NCBI GenBank assembly: GCA_004295565.1
Contig: AP019416.1
Coordinates: 62,001 to 126,000, forward strand
Direction of reading: 5' to 3'
DNA length: 64,000 nt
DNA from: Vreelandella olivaria
Lineage (GTDB): Bacteria; Pseudomonadota; Gammaproteobacteria; Pseudomonadales; Halomonadaceae
The translations under genes and the position numbers were made by a program. Under the pieces are notes generated by a model. It made no database searches, was not told where the DNA came from, and saw nothing but the letters and a program-made list of their open reading frames with translations. Positions 10,332 to 19,648 of the stretch are shown piece by piece (within the stretch, counting starts at the first letter, position 1; each line of letters begins with the position of its first letter).

Positions 10332-10391
10332 GGCGGCTGAAAATCGGTTATAATTCAAGCTCCTACACAAGAACCAACCGCCTCAGCCGCC
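10332..10391 (+). promoter_or_regulatory. Inverted repeat with an internal promoter at the transposase start
   Basis: GGCGGCTGA (10332-10340) and TCAGCCGCC (10383-10391) are perfect inverse complements, and the second arm ends at the transposase ATG. A TATAAT box (10349-10354) lies between the arms. A transcript begun at that box would lack the left arm, while read-through RNA from outside would contain both and could fold over the start codon. This is the logic known from IS10/IS50-type elements; applying it here is inference. Confidence 0.5.
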
Positions 10392-11708
10392 ATGACAAAA
10401 TGTACCACGCCGTCCGCTTCCTTTCCACGCTGCAAAGGCCGTCAGGTCATCGCCCGTTTCGATGGCGGTGATCTCACTTCCGACGGCGGTATCCTGCTGC
10501 TGCGGCAGCTCGATCGCGAGATGGGCCTGACCCGCGCCGTCGCTCGCCGGCTCAGCGACGAGCGCGACGCTCAGCGCTGCCTGCATCGCACCGAAACCCT
10601 ATCCGGCAGCGCGTGTTCGGCCTGGCGCTGGGCTATGAGGATCTCAATGACCACCAGGCCCTGCGTCACGATATCGCCCTGCAGACCGCCGTCGATACCG
10701 ATGGCGTGCTGGCCAGTCAGTCCACCTTGTGCCGCTTCGAGCAGCAAGCCGACCGGGACTGGGCGATCACCATCCACGAAGAGATGATCGAGCAGTTCAT
10801 CCGCTCGTTCCGGCGGCCACCCAAGAAACCGCTCTACCTCGACTTCGATGCCACCGACGATCGGGTGCATGGCCAGCAGCTCGGGCGGCACTTCAACGGC
10901 TACTACAACCACTACATCTTCCTGCCGCTGTTCGTATTCTGTGGCGACCAGCTGCTGGTCAGCTATCTGCGTCCGGCCTCGCTGGATGCCGCTCACCACG
11001 CCGGTGCCATCCTCGCCCTGTTGGTGGCGGCTGCGCCAGGCGTGGCCTGAGGTGAAGATCGTCTTCCGAGGCGACAGCGGCTTCTGCCGTCCACTGATCC
11101 TCAACTGGTGTGACCGCCACGGCGTCGATTACATCATCGGCCTCGCCGGCAACAAGCGCTTGGCCAAGCTGGCTCTGAACATCGACTACGCGTCGGCCAT
11201 CCGCTTCGAGAAGACCTGGGAGAAGGAGCGTGTCTTCGGCTTCATCGAGTACGCTGCCAAGAGCTGGAAGGAGCGTCGACGAAAGGTCATCGTCAAGTCC
11301 GAGACCAGCCGGCGTGGCTTCAACACCCGCTATGTGGTCACCAGCCTGCGCGGCTGCAGCGCCGAGTGGCTCTATGACCACCGCTACTGTGCTCGGGGCG
11401 AGATGGAGAACCGTATCAAGGAGCAGCAGTTCCTGTTCTCCGACCGCACCAGCTGCCACGAATGGTGGCCCAACCAGTACCGACTGCTGCTGTCGGGGTT
11501 GGCCTACCTGCTGCTGGAGCGGCTGCGCCGGGTCTACCTCAAGCGCACCGCCTTCGCCCAGGCCCAGGTCAACACCCTCCGCCTGAAGCTGCTGAAGATC
11601 GGCGCTGTCATCACCCGCAACACGCGCACGATTCGGCTGATGTTGAGCAGCCAGTACCCGGAGCAGGACCTCTTCCTGAAGCTGGCCAGCAAGCTGGTGC
11701 CGGGATAG
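10392..11708 (+). CDS. IS1380-family transposase, two frameshifts
   Basis: A DDE transposase of about 438 residues. The N-terminal part has VIARFDGGDLTSDGGILLLR and VARRLSDERD, typical of the family. The first catalytic Asp is in LYLDFDATDD, the second in VFRGDSGFCR, and the Glu is likely in RGEMENRIKEQQ. The C-terminal part (WWPNQYRLLLSGLAYLLLERL) is also characteristic. Shifts near 10600 (after HRTETL) and near 11035 (before WPEVKIVFRGD) break the frame; they resemble the errors elsewhere, so I cannot say whether the element is truly inactive. The gene is transcribed opposite to fliI. Confidence 0.9.
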
Positions 11709-11858
11709 CGCCGCGGCGTGCTGTCCCCGGCACAGAAAACACATGGGGGTAGGGGGAAATGCGCCTTGAGCTCAGGAAATTGATCAATATATAGCCAACT
11801 TCCAGCTCTGGGCGGCATCATCGCCACCAAACCTGGCATTTGGGTGCTGCTGACCAAC

Positions 11859-11875
11859 CCGATGCAACATCCGGG
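11859..11875 (-). repeat. Right terminal inverted repeat of the IS
   Basis: Read on the minus strand it is CCCGGATGTTGCATCGG, matching the left end at 14 of 17 positions. It is followed directly by the second CTAG. Confidence 0.88.
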
Positions 11876-12484
11876 CTAGCAGTACTGATTTGCCTACCCC
11901 TGAGCCTGCAAAGAGTCCCATTCGCTGGCCTCGCCCGACGCAGAGTAGTGCATTAATAGCACGAATGCCGACGTCAATTTGCGCATCAATAGGCGCTCGA
12001 GAAAGTGGATTGAGCGACGGTGAACTGAGCGTTGTCCGAGGAATCTCATCGATATTCTCCCGATCATCAAGCGGGTTTCCGTTGCCATCCAGCACCCTGC
12101 CTAGCAGGCTATCGCCCATAGGGAATCGGCGAGCACTGTTATTTCCGCTTTCATCAAGAGGCGCGACGCGAGCGCCGGGCATTAGCCCAACGACCTCATC
12201 CAGAGGCATCAGGAACAACTTGTCACCAGAAAAACCGACGACCTCCGCTTCGGCATGCCTATCACTGTCTGTTAGCCGGCCATCGCTGCCCGGCAATTCA
12301 ATCCGACAAGCGCTACCCACCGCTACACGCAGCCCTACCACCTCAATCACCATCCCCGTCGCGCGAATCACGCGACCGCTATTGCGATAGCGAGGCAGAT
12401 GGCTGACACGCTGCTGCGTGCGTCGCAATGCCTTATTCCAGCGATGTTGATGGGGACAGGTGGTATCTGCCATAGCGTATCCGC

Positions 12485-13255
12485 CTAGGATGAAGGAACG
12501 TTAGAAGAGGGAGGGAATTGAGGCCGCGTTTGCGCGATTGGGCTTGGATGGCATGCCAACGGCTTTCGAAGGTCGCGTCAATTTCACCCTGGGCACTGGT
12601 GACCCGACAGCCGCCACGGGCAAGCTGGTCATCGGGCTGCAGTTTCCAATTGGCAGCCCTGAGTTCATTGCCTAGGTGCTCTTCTACTAGTGCATGATCA
12701 TCGGGGTTGAGCCAAAGCCGCTGCTGGCCTACCAGAGGGGGTTCGGTGCAGCAGCTCGCGGACAATGGTCAAAATTTGCTCAGGTGTATCCCGTAAGGCA
12801 TCGCTTGCAAGCTGTTTGCCGGTGGCCAGTGCTAACTCAACCAAGTCGTAGGCGATAGTGTCATCAAGACGTTCAAGGGCGTCCGAAAACTGCCTGCCCA
12901 GCGTTTCCAGTGGTGCAACGGCTTTGTGAATTTGTGCGTCTAACTCCGTTTTTGCCTGTTCTCCAGCTTCCTCTAAACCTTTCTCCAACCCTTCCTTGTG
13001 GCCTTGTTCAAAGCCAGCGGCATAGCCCTCTTTTTCGGCCTGCTGACGAATACGTTCATGAAGTGCCTGGCGTTCACTCTCTTCACGCTGGCGTGCCAGC
13101 TCGGCCGCTTTCTGTGCGGCCTGTACTTTGCGCTGGTGAGCTGTTGGCACCTCGCCATCAGAGGTGTGGTTACTCTGCTTGGTTGTCAGCTCATCCATTT
13201 GCCAGCGGCGCCAATCCCCGTGGCGATCAAATTTCGGCGAATGAGTATTAGACAT
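12485..13255 (-). CDS. fliH: Flagellar export protein FliH, frameshifted
   Basis: FliH binds FliI and links it to the C-ring. The start MSNTHSPKFDRHGDWRRWQM overlaps the end of fliG. A glycine-spaced stretch typical of FliH (EGYAAGFEQGHKEGLEKGLE) lies near residue 70, and the C-terminal part includes LWLNPDDHALVEEHLG and VTSAQGEIDATFESRW. The frame breaks near 12755. A second shift near 12530 would place the stop at 12485, just before fliI; without it the frame runs to 12433 and overlaps fliI by 41 bp. I prefer 12485 because the 771-bp span is then a whole number of codons, but this end is uncertain. Confidence 0.85.
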
Positions 13256-14255
13256 ACTCGTCGTCTCCACCTGCCAGGACGATCTCACCTGAATCAGCTA
13301 AGCGCCGTACAACCTGCAAGATGGCTTTCTGCTCTGTTTCCACCTGAGAGACGCGGATGGGGCCCCGGGCTTCCATATCTTCGCGTACTAAATCGGCAGC
13401 ACGCTGCGACATGTTGCGCAGGAACTTGTCGACCAAGGTGTCCTGCGCCCCTTTGAGTGCCACCACCAGCGAGTTGGTATCGACTTCCTGCAGCACCATC
13501 TGAATAGCACGGTTGTCGAGATCCTGTAGGTTCTCGAAAAGAAACATTTCGTCGATAATCTTCTGTGCCAAATCTTCGCTGTGCGCACGCACGGTTTCGA
13601 TAGCGGTCTCCTCCTGGGAAGAGTTCATCAGGTTGAGAATCTCGGCAGCTGTTCTTACCCCGCCCATTTTGCTGCGTTTGAGGTTTTGACCATCCAGCAT
13701 GCTGGTGAGTACTTCGGTCAGCTCTTGTAACGCGGCGGGCTGAACACCGCTAAAGGTAGCGATACGAAGAACCACGTCATTGCGTAATTTTTCTTCAAAT
13801 AGCTCCAGGATATCCGATGCTTGATGGCGATCCAGGTGAACCAGAATGGTGGCAATAATCTGCGGGTGTTCGTCGCGGATTAGCTCGGATACCATGGACG
13901 CTTCCATAAGGTTGAGCGCGTCGATACCCGAGTTATTGCCGGTGGTCTCAAGAATATCTTCAATTAAGCTAGTTGCGCGCTCGCTACCCAATGCCTTGGT
14001 CAGCACCGAGCGGATGTGGTCGCTGGAGTTGAGGTTCAGCGCAACAAACTCTTCGGTTTCTCTATGGAAAGCCTCGAGCACAGCTTTCATTTCTTCGTGC
14101 GAAACTTGATGTAGCTTGGCCATCTCCATACTAATTTCTTGTACCTCAGCAGCGCCGAGATACTTAAACACCTCGGCGGCGCTGTCTTCATCGAGCGCAA
14201 GCAATAATACAGCGCTCTTGCGTGCTCCGCTCATTCCAGCAATTGAACTACTCAT
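13248..14255 (-). CDS. fliG: Flagellar motor switch protein FliG
   Basis: FliG is the C-ring protein that contacts the stators and generates torque. The frame is intact (335 residues from the ATG at 14255; a second ATG at 14261 is possible). It shows the N-terminal domain (GARKSAVLLLALDEDSAAEV), the middle domain (DEHPQIIATILVHLD, with the EHPQ motif) and the C-terminal charged helix (NMSQRAADLVREDMEARGP). The start overlaps the fliF stop and the end overlaps the fliH start. Confidence 0.96.
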   Translation of the reverse strand: MSSSIAGMSGARKSAVLLLALDEDSAAEVFKYLGAAEVQEISMEMAKLHQVSHEEMKAVLEAFHRETEEFVALNLNSSDHIRSVLTKALGSERATSLIEDILETTGNNSGIDALNLMEASMVSELIRDEHPQIIATILVHLDRHQASDILELFEEKLRNDVVLRIATFSGVQPAALQELTEVLTSMLDGQNLKRSKMGGVRTAAEILNLMNSSQEETAIETVRAHSEDLAQKIIDEMFLFENLQDLDNRAIQMVLQEVDTNSLVVALKGAQDTLVDKFLRNMSQRAADLVREDMEARGPIRVSQVETEQKAILQVVRRLADSGEIVLAGGDDEYV

Positions 14256-16029
14256 TGGCATTCATCCAGCTACGAATGATCATCGCGACCATGCGGGGAT
14301 CTTCCTGCGCCATTTCACGCAGGTCGTTGAGGTTATGCTCGTAGAGTGAGGTTTTACGCCGCCGTTTGGGCTTGGCGTAGGTCTCATCAGACTCGTCTGA
14401 CGACTCGAAGCCTTCGTCGTCGTCTTCCTCGCCTACGCTAGAAGACAGTGTGCCGCCAGGCATTGCGGTCGCCATCACCGGTGTCTGGGTGTAACGCTTA
14501 ATTAAAGGGCGTAAAATCAGCAGGTAAAGCAATAGAATCGCTAGTGCAACCAGTAGATAGCGGCCTACCTGGCCAGCAAGTGAAAGAACGCTGGGGTCTT
14601 TCCACCAATCAACCTCTGCGCTCTCCTCGACACTGCGCGCAAAGGGAGAGTTGACGACTTCAACTTCATCGCCGCGCACTGTCGAAAAGCCCATTGCTTG
14701 ACGAACCAGGCGCTCAATTTGAGCCACTTCGTTGTCTGTTAGGGCAACCTCCACGGGCTCGCCCTCATCGTTTATCTCTGTGCGATAGTTCACGACGACC
14801 GCCGCAGAGAGTCGCTCTATTTGGCCGAGACGGTGCTGGACGTGCTCAATACTGCGATCAACTTCGTAGTTGATAACGTCGTCTTGACGTAAGTTGCGCA
14901 ACGCTTCCGGGGGGCATCTTCCTGTTGGTCGCCTTCTTGCTCGCCTTCCTGTTGGTTGATAGGGGAGGGCATGGTGCCCGGCGGTGTATTGCTAAGTGCG
15001 CCAGGGATGCCTGTGGCCAGAGGGTCTTCACCATCAAAAGCGAGACTTAGTTGACGACTGCGTACCGCTGCTTCATTGGGCGGTTGATTGGGGCCGTAAC
15101 GCTCAGAGGTTTGCTCGCGCCGCGAGAAATCTATTTGTGCTGCAACCTGGGCGCGCACGTTATCGCGCCCCAGAATGGGCGTTAAAATATGCTCGATACG
15201 CTGCTGGTAAGAGCGCTCAACCTCGGCAATATACTCAAGCTGTGATCCATCCAGATCGTTTCCATTGCTTGTCTCGGCAGACAGCAGTCGACCATCCTGA
15301 TTAACCACGGTGACATCTTCCGCGGCAAGCTCAGGCACGCTACCCGAGACCATATGGACGATCGCGCTGACTTGGCCTTCGCCCAAAATGCGGCCAGGTA
15401 AAAGGGTCAGCACAACGGAGGCTTTCGCTGGCTCACGATCACGAATAAACACCGATGGTTTGGCCATGGAGAGATGGACTCTCACGCGTTCTACCGGCCC
15501 TAGCGATTCAATTGAACGCGCCAGTTCGCCTTCCAGGCCCCGCTGATAGTTGATCTGCTCAGCAAACTGACTAATCCCAAACGCCTGGTTATCCATTAAC
15601 TCCAGGCCAAGATTGCCGCCGCGTGGAAGACCCTGTTCTGCAAGCTGTAGGCGTAGCGTATGAACCTGATCGCTAGGCACCATTAACGCCTGACCACCTT
15701 CACTGAACCGGTAAGGAATACCACGCGTGTCGAGCTCATTGATGATGCTGCCACCATCAGCTTCACTTAAATTGCTGTAAAGCACGCGGTACTCAGGACT
15801 GCTGGCCCATAAAGAGAGCCGCCACAATAGCAATTGAGGCGGCACCTGCGATAAGCAATGCAACTAGCGGATTGCCACGCAGCTGTTTCAGCGTATGCTC
15901 AACAGCTGAGCCGCTGGTGTCACGCTCTGTGTTTTCACTACCTGTGCTTCCACTATTGATATTTCCACTGCGGGGAGCGGCTTGATTCGTACTGTTTTGA
16001 CGGCCTGCCGTTGCACCGGTTTCGCTCAT
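14248..16029 (-). CDS. fliF: Flagellar MS-ring protein FliF, two frameshifts
   Basis: FliF forms the MS ring in the inner membrane, the base on which the motor is built. It has an N-terminal membrane helix (LVALLIAGAASIAIVAALFM), the periplasmic ring-building motifs (YRVLYSNLSEADGGSIINEL; ERVRVHLSMAKPSVFIRD) and a C-terminal helix (YLLVALAILLLYLLILRPL). The cytoplasmic end (MVAMIIRSWMNANE) binds FliG. Shifts near 15815 and 14905 break the frame. About 593 residues after correction. First gene of the minus-strand operon, divergent from fliE across about 250 bp. Confidence 0.95.
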
Positions 16030-16281
16030 GCGACCCTCCAGAGGGCAGGCAAAACTGGTGTCGGCCCAGGCGCATCACCAAAGAAGGCATAGGCTATATC
16101 CGTCAATCGCGGTTATCCGCCAAAAAGATGAGGCGGAATTGTGATGAGAGCCATTATCCGGTGACTAGTCGAGCATAAAGGAACGATAAGCTTCGTTTTT
16201 TATGCGCAATTGTCCGTATGAGAAGCGGCACTTCGGTGTTAGGCTTTTTCATTAGATATTTTTGAGAATTGAGGTGAGCGT

Positions 16282-16614
16282 ATGAGTACTCCCGCAATAC
16301 AGGCTGCGCTACAACAGATGAAAGGCATGGCGACCCAGGCGGCATCCACGCAGCCCCTTAGTGGTACTCAGGCGTCAGCCGCTGTTGGGCAAGGAGGGTT
16401 TGGCGGCGAGTTGCAGGCCTCGATCCAGCGTATTAACCGGCTTCAGCAAACGGCGAATAGTCAGGCGATGGCCTTTCAGGCAGGTGACCCCAATTTGCAG
16501 CTCAATGACGTGATGGTCGATATGCAGAAGGCTAGCGTTGCGTTCCAGATGGGGCTTCAGGTTCGCAATCGCTTGGTTTCTGCATATCGTGATGTTATGA
16601 ATATGCAAGTTTAG
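16282..16614 (+). CDS. fliE: Flagellar hook-basal body protein FliE
   Basis: FliE joins the MS ring to the rod. The frame is intact (110 residues) and has the conserved C-terminal half (DVMVDMQKASVAFQMGLQVR, NRLVSAYRDVMNMQV). It is read divergently from the fliF operon, as in E. coli. A GAGGTGAG ribosome site lies before the ATG. I see no convincing sigma-28 or sigma-54 site in the 252-bp divergent region; FlhDC boxes are too degenerate to call by eye. Confidence 0.96.
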   Translation: MSTPAIQAALQQMKGMATQAASTQPLSGTQASAAVGQGGFGGELQASIQRINRLQQTANSQAMAFQAGDPNLQLNDVMVDMQKASVAFQMGLQVRNRLVSAYRDVMNMQV

Positions 16615-16631
16615 GGTTTCTATATCACGCA

Positions 16632-16997
16632 TTAAGCTTCAATTGAGATGATTCGACCCTGCATTTCTTCAAGTCGCTCGGCAATTTTGAGTACTTCTTC
16701 TGCTGGGATCTGGCGTATGACGTCGCCAGATTCTTTGTCAACGACTCGCGTAATTACGCGTGACGTTTCCTCGCTTAACTCGAACTCTAGGCCTCGTGGC
16801 CGCATTGTCTCGTTAATTTGCTGAATGGGCTTGACGAGTTCTTCGGCTGATATTTCCTGTTTATTAGCGTCTGTTTTTTTAACTTGAGTGTTAGCTGTTG
16901 CTAGCTGAGCTAGGGTGTTTTCGAGTCGTTGGCTAGGGTTTAAGTGGGCTAGGCCTGATGACTGCAGCGTTGTTGCTTCGGTGGGTAGTGAGCTCAT
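16632..16997 (-). CDS. flaG: FlaG-family flagellar protein
   Basis: A small (about 121-residue) protein of the FlaG family, usually coded near flagellin and linked to filament length. The C-terminal domain is typical: LEFELSEETSRVITRVVDKE and VIRQIPAEEVLKIAERL. The first third is variable and S/T/Q-rich. I chose the ATG at 16997 because it follows a purine-rich ribosome site (AAAGGAGGAACG); a longer reading begins at 17036. It is convergent with fliE and has a good sigma-28 promoter upstream. No flagellin gene is in the window. Confidence 0.9.
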   Translation of the reverse strand: MSSLPTEATTLQSSGLAHLNPSQRLENTLAQLATANTQVKKTDANKQEISAEELVKPIQQINETMRPRGLEFELSEETSRVITRVVDKESGDVIRQIPAEEVLKIAERLEEMQGRIISIEA

Positions 16998-17106
16998 GGG
17001 GTGCGTTCCTCCTTTAGGGTCAGCTCTGGCGGCCAATTAGTGGTGCAACAGCAGGAGCGGCAGCCATAGCTCGGAATTTTACTTATCAATAAACGTTTCT
17101 ATTCCA

Positions 17107-17132
17107 ATATCGGCAGTTAGCTAAAAACTTTA
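17107..17132 (-). promoter_or_regulatory. Sigma-28 (FliA) promoter of flaG
   Basis: On the minus strand TAAAGTTT is followed after 10 bases by GCCGATAT. The sigma-28 consensus is TAAAGTTT-N11-GCCGATAA, so the -35 is perfect, the -10 has one mismatch, and the spacer is one base short. The spacer begins in a run of T, where this sequence often has single-base errors. It lies about 110 bp before the flaG start. Confidence 0.8.
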
Positions 17133-17259
17133 TGCTTGCCAGCGTGACGTTGTGTTTTCTGGTTCTTGGGAGTATCGGCTATATGACCTTATCACTCTGT
17201 TTGCTATGACTTGCCTAATAAGTATGAAAATGGTGTCTTTTGTGCATACGACACGCGGT

Positions 17260-17274
17260 TGGCATCTGATATGC
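17260..17274 (+). promoter_or_regulatory. Possible sigma-54 promoter before the PilZ/HD-GYP gene
   Basis: TGGCAT-N5-ATGC matches the -24/-12 consensus TGGCAC-N5-TTGC at 8 of 10 positions, with the key GG and GC correctly spaced. It lies about 50 bp before the start at 17326. It is a lone match in a short region, and no sigma-54 activator gene is seen here. Confidence 0.35.
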
Positions 17275-17325
17275 TTCTCTACTTTGCGGTGAACTAATTA
17301 ACGCGTAAGAGTAAGCGAGGCGAGA

Positions 17326-19013
17326 ATGGTGGCGCAGCAGAATGAGTTTGAAACAATAGTAAGTACCACAGTGATCGAGTCTCTGCTGAATACCTTGATC
17401 GAAACTGGCGGCGTTTCGCTCTGCCTTGCCGCAGATAATGCACGCCCAGAGCCGATTGTATTGATGGAGCAGCACCAAGGCCAAACATTGGTGATGGATC
17501 TTTCCTCTATTGATTATTTGCTTCACCGCTTGCAGGGCGGTGCTGAGTTTTACTTGCGTGGGCAGGCGCAGGGGAAGGTGGTGCAAACGCCGCTATTACA
17601 GTTGACAGAGACTCGCCAGACTGGGGGGCGCTTTTTGTGTTGCAGTGATTATCCTTTATCGCTGGAAGTGTTGCAGCGCCGTGAATCCTTCCGCGCTGAG
17701 CTGCGTATGGGGATGGTAGTGCAGGCAGGATTGCATGCTGGTGATGCCGAGGTAGAGGGTGAGTTGCGGGATTTATCCCAGGATGGCTGCCAGCTTGAAT
17801 TGCCATTGGCTGCTAGCGGCCTATTGGCGGAGGCGGCAAATCCTCTGAAGTTAACGTTTACCTTCCCTGATGGCACCTACTTTGAAGTGCTTGGAGCGGC
17901 TCGTCATCAAAAAACCGACGCTGAGCGCCACCTGCTGCGTGTCGGTTTCAGCTTCGTTGAGTGTAGTGCGGAGCAAGAGCGGCAAATTTGGTATTTTGTG
18001 TGTGAAATAGAGCGTGAAGCGGCTCGTTATAAAAAAGAGGAGCAGGGCGAGCGCCAGCCTTCGCCCCTGTTCGCACTGCCCGGCAAGCGATCAGGGGCGG
18101 GAGAGCTGCTTGGGCGACGTGATGTCAAGCGCTACGCTACTCCCATGGCCCGTCGGCTGGTAAAAGTGGCCGCCTATCTGGATGCGCAGCTGCTGTCGTT
18201 ACAGCAAGGTAGCGATATCGATGGACGCCAGCTTTCCCGCTATGCTGATCGCATATTGGATCTTCACGAAGAAGATCGAGAAGCACTGTTATTCGCCTCT
18301 CGCTGTTTATCTCCTGAGCCGCTGATCGTGCGCCACGGAATTGCTGTCGCCATTCACTTGCTCGATTTTGTGGGTGCCAGTATGCCCCGCGAGCTGCGTA
18401 AGGCGATAGTGGCCAGCGGCCTTATTCACGACCTGGGTAGGCGTTAGTGCCTCAGGTGCTGTTCAAGGCGCCGCACTTTGAGGCGAGTCATCGAAAGGCG
18501 ATCAGTGAGCATGTTCAATTGCTGCTTGATCGCCTGAGAAGCTGCCAGTGGTTGTCCCCGGGCGTTGTTCAAGCGGTGGTTGGTGGCATAAACGAGCGTA
18601 TGGATGGTAGTGGTTATCCGGGCGGCTTGAGTGGGAGCGATCTAAATGAGTTGGCTAAGGCCAGTGCTATTGTCGATGTTGTCGAAGCGATGCGACGTGA
18701 TCGCGCTGATCGATCTGCTAAAACCGTACAGCAAATTTATCGGCATTTATTACAGCATCCTCACCAATTTGATATGCGCTGGATTAAGCGCTACATCGAG
18801 CACTTTAAAGGCCTGCCTGTGGGCTCCCTGGCGCGTTTTTCCAGTCAACAGCAAGGCTGGGTGTTGCGTATCGATGCTAATGGGAACCCTACGGAGGTGT
18901 TGCTTGCACCAAGGGTAGAGTCGCCTATGCGCGATAATATAGGCGCGGTGGTGCGCAACAATATTTCTGAGCGGCTTGGGAGAGCCGTCGGTGAGATCGC
19001 CGTGTCTACGTGA
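17326..19013 (+). CDS. YcgR-like PilZ protein fused to a degenerate HD-GYP domain, one frameshift
   Basis: The N-terminal part (residues about 1-115) resembles the YcgR flagellar brake domain. A PilZ domain follows, with the arginine motif near RRESFRAELR and the second motif as DLSQDGCQLELP. The C-terminal part is HD-GYP-like: IHDLGK after repair of a shift near 18440, then INERMDGSGYPGGLSG. HD-GYP phosphodiesterases normally have HHExxDGSGYP; here the two His are Ile-Asn, so metal binding and catalysis are doubtful. Likely a cyclic-di-GMP receptor acting on motility; the fused inactive enzyme domain may be regulatory (inference). About 562 residues. It sits alone between flaG and fliS. Confidence 0.8.
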
Positions 19014-19099
19014 GGGTGCGCCCACTTAAATTAAGGTATTGGCAAAGGTTAAGCCGCCGCTTGTTATCACTTGATAGTCTAAAAAGCGCTGTCAATTGT

Positions 19100-19126
19100 T
19101 AAAGTCTCCCAGGCTCACGCCGATAG
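19100..19126 (+). promoter_or_regulatory. Sigma-28 (FliA) promoter of fliS
   Basis: TAAAGTCT, then exactly 11 bases, then GCCGATAG. Each half differs from the consensus TAAAGTTT-N11-GCCGATAA by one base and the spacing is exact. It lies about 100 bp before the fliS ATG, and would serve fliS, fliT and probably the two genes that follow. Confidence 0.85.
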
Positions 19127-19224
19127 ATACTAGTAGTAACGTTGGTTGTTTATTTTTAACTTTTAATATTCGTGGTCACTCCCATTCCAGGGCGAACAGA
19201 AAACCACGTACAGGAGTTCCGCTT

Positions 19225-19641
19225 ATGACTTACTCTCGCGGTGGCGCCGCTTATGGGCAGGGGGCTAATGCTTATGCGCGTGTTGGCGTAGAAAGCGGAG
19301 TGATGTCGGCAGACCCTCATCAACTGATTGTGATGTTATTTGACGGCGCCCAGGCCGCTATTCGTGCGGCACGTATTCATATCCAGGCAGGTCATACGGC
19401 CGAGAAAGGCAAGTCAATATCGAAAGCGCTGGATATTGTAAATAACGGTCTCGTAGCTGCTCTTGATCAAGAGCAGGGCGGCGAGATTGCCGAGCGCTTA
19501 GCATCGCTTTATGACTATATTGCTCGCCTGTTGTTGGCAGCAAATTTGCGTAACGATGAAGAGAGCTTAAATCAGGCCGAACGCCTGCTCGAAGATATCG
19601 CCTCAGCCTGGCGTGATATTGGCCAACAGCAGAGCGCGTGA
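19225..19641 (+). CDS. fliS: Flagellin export chaperone FliS
   Basis: FliS binds flagellin in the cytoplasm and keeps it unfolded for export. The 138-residue frame is intact. It shows ANAYARVGVESGVMSADPHQ and LIVMLFDGAQAAIRAAR at the start, and the C-terminal LEDIASAWRDIGQQ. I start at the ATG at 19225, which follows CAGGAG and lies below the sigma-28 promoter; the upstream in-frame extension covers the promoter and is not coding. fliT follows after 7 bp. Confidence 0.94.
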   Translation: MTYSRGGAAYGQGANAYARVGVESGVMSADPHQLIVMLFDGAQAAIRAARIHIQAGHTAEKGKSISKALDIVNNGLVAALDQEQGGEIAERLASLYDYIARLLLAANLRNDEESLNQAERLLEDIASAWRDIGQQQSA

Positions 19642-19648
19642 GGCAATA

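Larger units (their letters stand above)
10305..11875 (+). mobile_element. IS1380-family insertion sequence, 1571 bp, inside fliI
   Basis: The element is bounded by imperfect terminal inverted repeats, CCTGGATATTGCATAGG on the left and, read inward from the right, CCCGGATGTTGCATCGG (14 of 17 match). It is flanked by a 4-bp direct repeat, CTAG (10301-10304 and 11876-11879). It carries one transposase gene. It is visibly richer in G+C than the flagellar genes around it. Ends, target duplication, length and transposase all agree with the IS1380 family. I see no other copy in the window. Confidence 0.93.
9505..12473 (-). pseudogene. fliI: Flagellar export ATPase FliI, interrupted by an insertion sequence
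   Basis: FliI is the ATPase of the flagellar export apparatus. The N-terminal part (12473 to 11876) includes the beta-barrel domain and the Walker A motif GSGVGKSVLL. The C-terminal part (10304 to 9505) has the Walker B region ([20 protein letters not shown]) and [18 protein letters not shown]. The 1571-bp element sits just after the P-loop and is flanked by CTAG on both sides. Removing the element and one CTAG (1575 bp, a multiple of three) rejoins the frame as [17 protein letters not shown] separate one-base shift near 10155 is of the kind seen elsewhere. As sequenced the gene cannot make FliI. Confidence 0.95.

Noticed and set aside
10959-11744. Long minus-strand open frame opposite the transposase
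   Set aside because: It is a shadow of the GC-rich transposase gene: low-complexity L/A/G-rich sequence, no recognisable domain, no ribosome site.
16030-16060. Sigma-54-like CGACAC-N5-TTGC on the minus strand before fliF
   Set aside because: It lies only about 20 bp before the start codon and overlaps the ribosome site, leaving no room for a transcript leader; one key G is also missing.
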